Positions 46,173-46,241 of a stretch of DNA of 46,241 bases are shown here, one piece after another. This stretch comes from a bacterium (GTDB lineage: Bacteria > UBA8248), in assembly GCA_030922375.1 (NCBI GenBank), contig JAVEPB010000058.1, forward strand, positions 1-46,241, in the 5' to 3' direction. Each line of letters starts with the position of its first letter. The first letter of the stretch is position 1. The notes beneath the pieces were generated by a model, which saw nothing but the letters and a program-made list of their open reading frames with translations, had not been told where the DNA came from and searched no databases. The translations under genes and the position numbers were made by a program.

Positions 46173-46210
46173 GGTCCATGCTGAATGAGAGGATTTTCGG
46201 TACTCTTTCG
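46173..46210 (-). repeat. 38-bp dispersed repeat, copy 2
   Basis: The reverse complement of this stretch matches 19836-19873 at 33 of 38 bases; differences are all transitions. On the minus strand it is followed by gacgtg-aggggg-g-cacgtc, a 6-bp hairpin, in the same place where copy 1 has its own short hairpin. It lies about 48 bases upstream of the truncated MFS frame. Confidence 0.7.
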
Positions 46211-46241
46211 GCGTGACCGCCCGATTCGGGGGAATGATTCA

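Overview
The window is about 46 kb of GC-rich chromosomal DNA from a Gram-negative-type bacterium. Evidence for this is a complete System I cytochrome c maturation operon, periplasmic thioredoxins, several solute-binding proteins with signal peptides, and a DD-carboxypeptidase. I see no rRNA, tRNA, phage, plasmid or CRISPR genes. The mix of MJ0042-type zinc ribbon, Hanks kinase, TctC-type binding protein, Ldh2-type dehydrogenase and a Cys-type CcmE resembles uncultured lineages near the former Deltaproteobacteria, Nitrospinota or Tectomicrobia. That placement is an inference; no marker gene here settles it.

Layout. 1-9200 is almost all minus strand: malate synthase G, a phospholipase C-like protein, a metallo-beta-lactamase-fold hydrolase, and a signalling pair made of a Hanks-type Ser/Thr kinase with a TPR-like N-terminus and a zinc-ribbon/GAF/class III cyclase/PilZ protein. 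Both signalling genes carry a single-base frameshift. 9345-15847 is a plus-strand Fe(III)-type ABC transporter (binding protein, fused permease, two different ATPases) followed by a CapA-like protein. 16013-19804 holds a small DNA-binding-like protein, a lipase-like hydrolase, two small unknown genes, one of them behind a candidate sigma-54 promoter with three upstream motif copies, and a D,D-carboxypeptidase.

20058-31887 is an accessory metabolic stretch: a two-subunit sulfopyruvate/phosphonopyruvate decarboxylase-like enzyme, two cupins, a CocE-type hydrolase, an amidase, a VOC protein, a SHOCT protein, an orphan TctC binding protein, RidA and a second broken RidA copy, a FliF-C-terminus-like small membrane protein, an isocitrate/isopropylmalate-family dehydrogenase and an Ldh2-family dehydrogenase. 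Between the cupin and ridA lies a 363-bp array of tiny hairpins that no known feature explains.

31911-40417 is the cytochrome c maturation operon, transcribed on the minus strand as ccmE, ccmF, a CcmI-like zinc-ribbon protein, an unknown membrane protein, ccmA, ccmB, ccmC, ccmD, ccmH and two TlpA-family thioredoxins. CcmE has Cys in place of the haem-binding His. 40640-46125 holds ilvC with its terminator, an NMT1-type binding protein, a fatty acid desaturase with a long Ala-rich helical tail, an alpha/beta hydrolase, and the C-terminal remnant of an MFS transporter next to a 38-bp repeat that also occurs at 19836. The best leads for something undescribed are the hairpin array (28773-29135), the sigma-54-type control region (18136-18336), and the kinase-cyclase pair.
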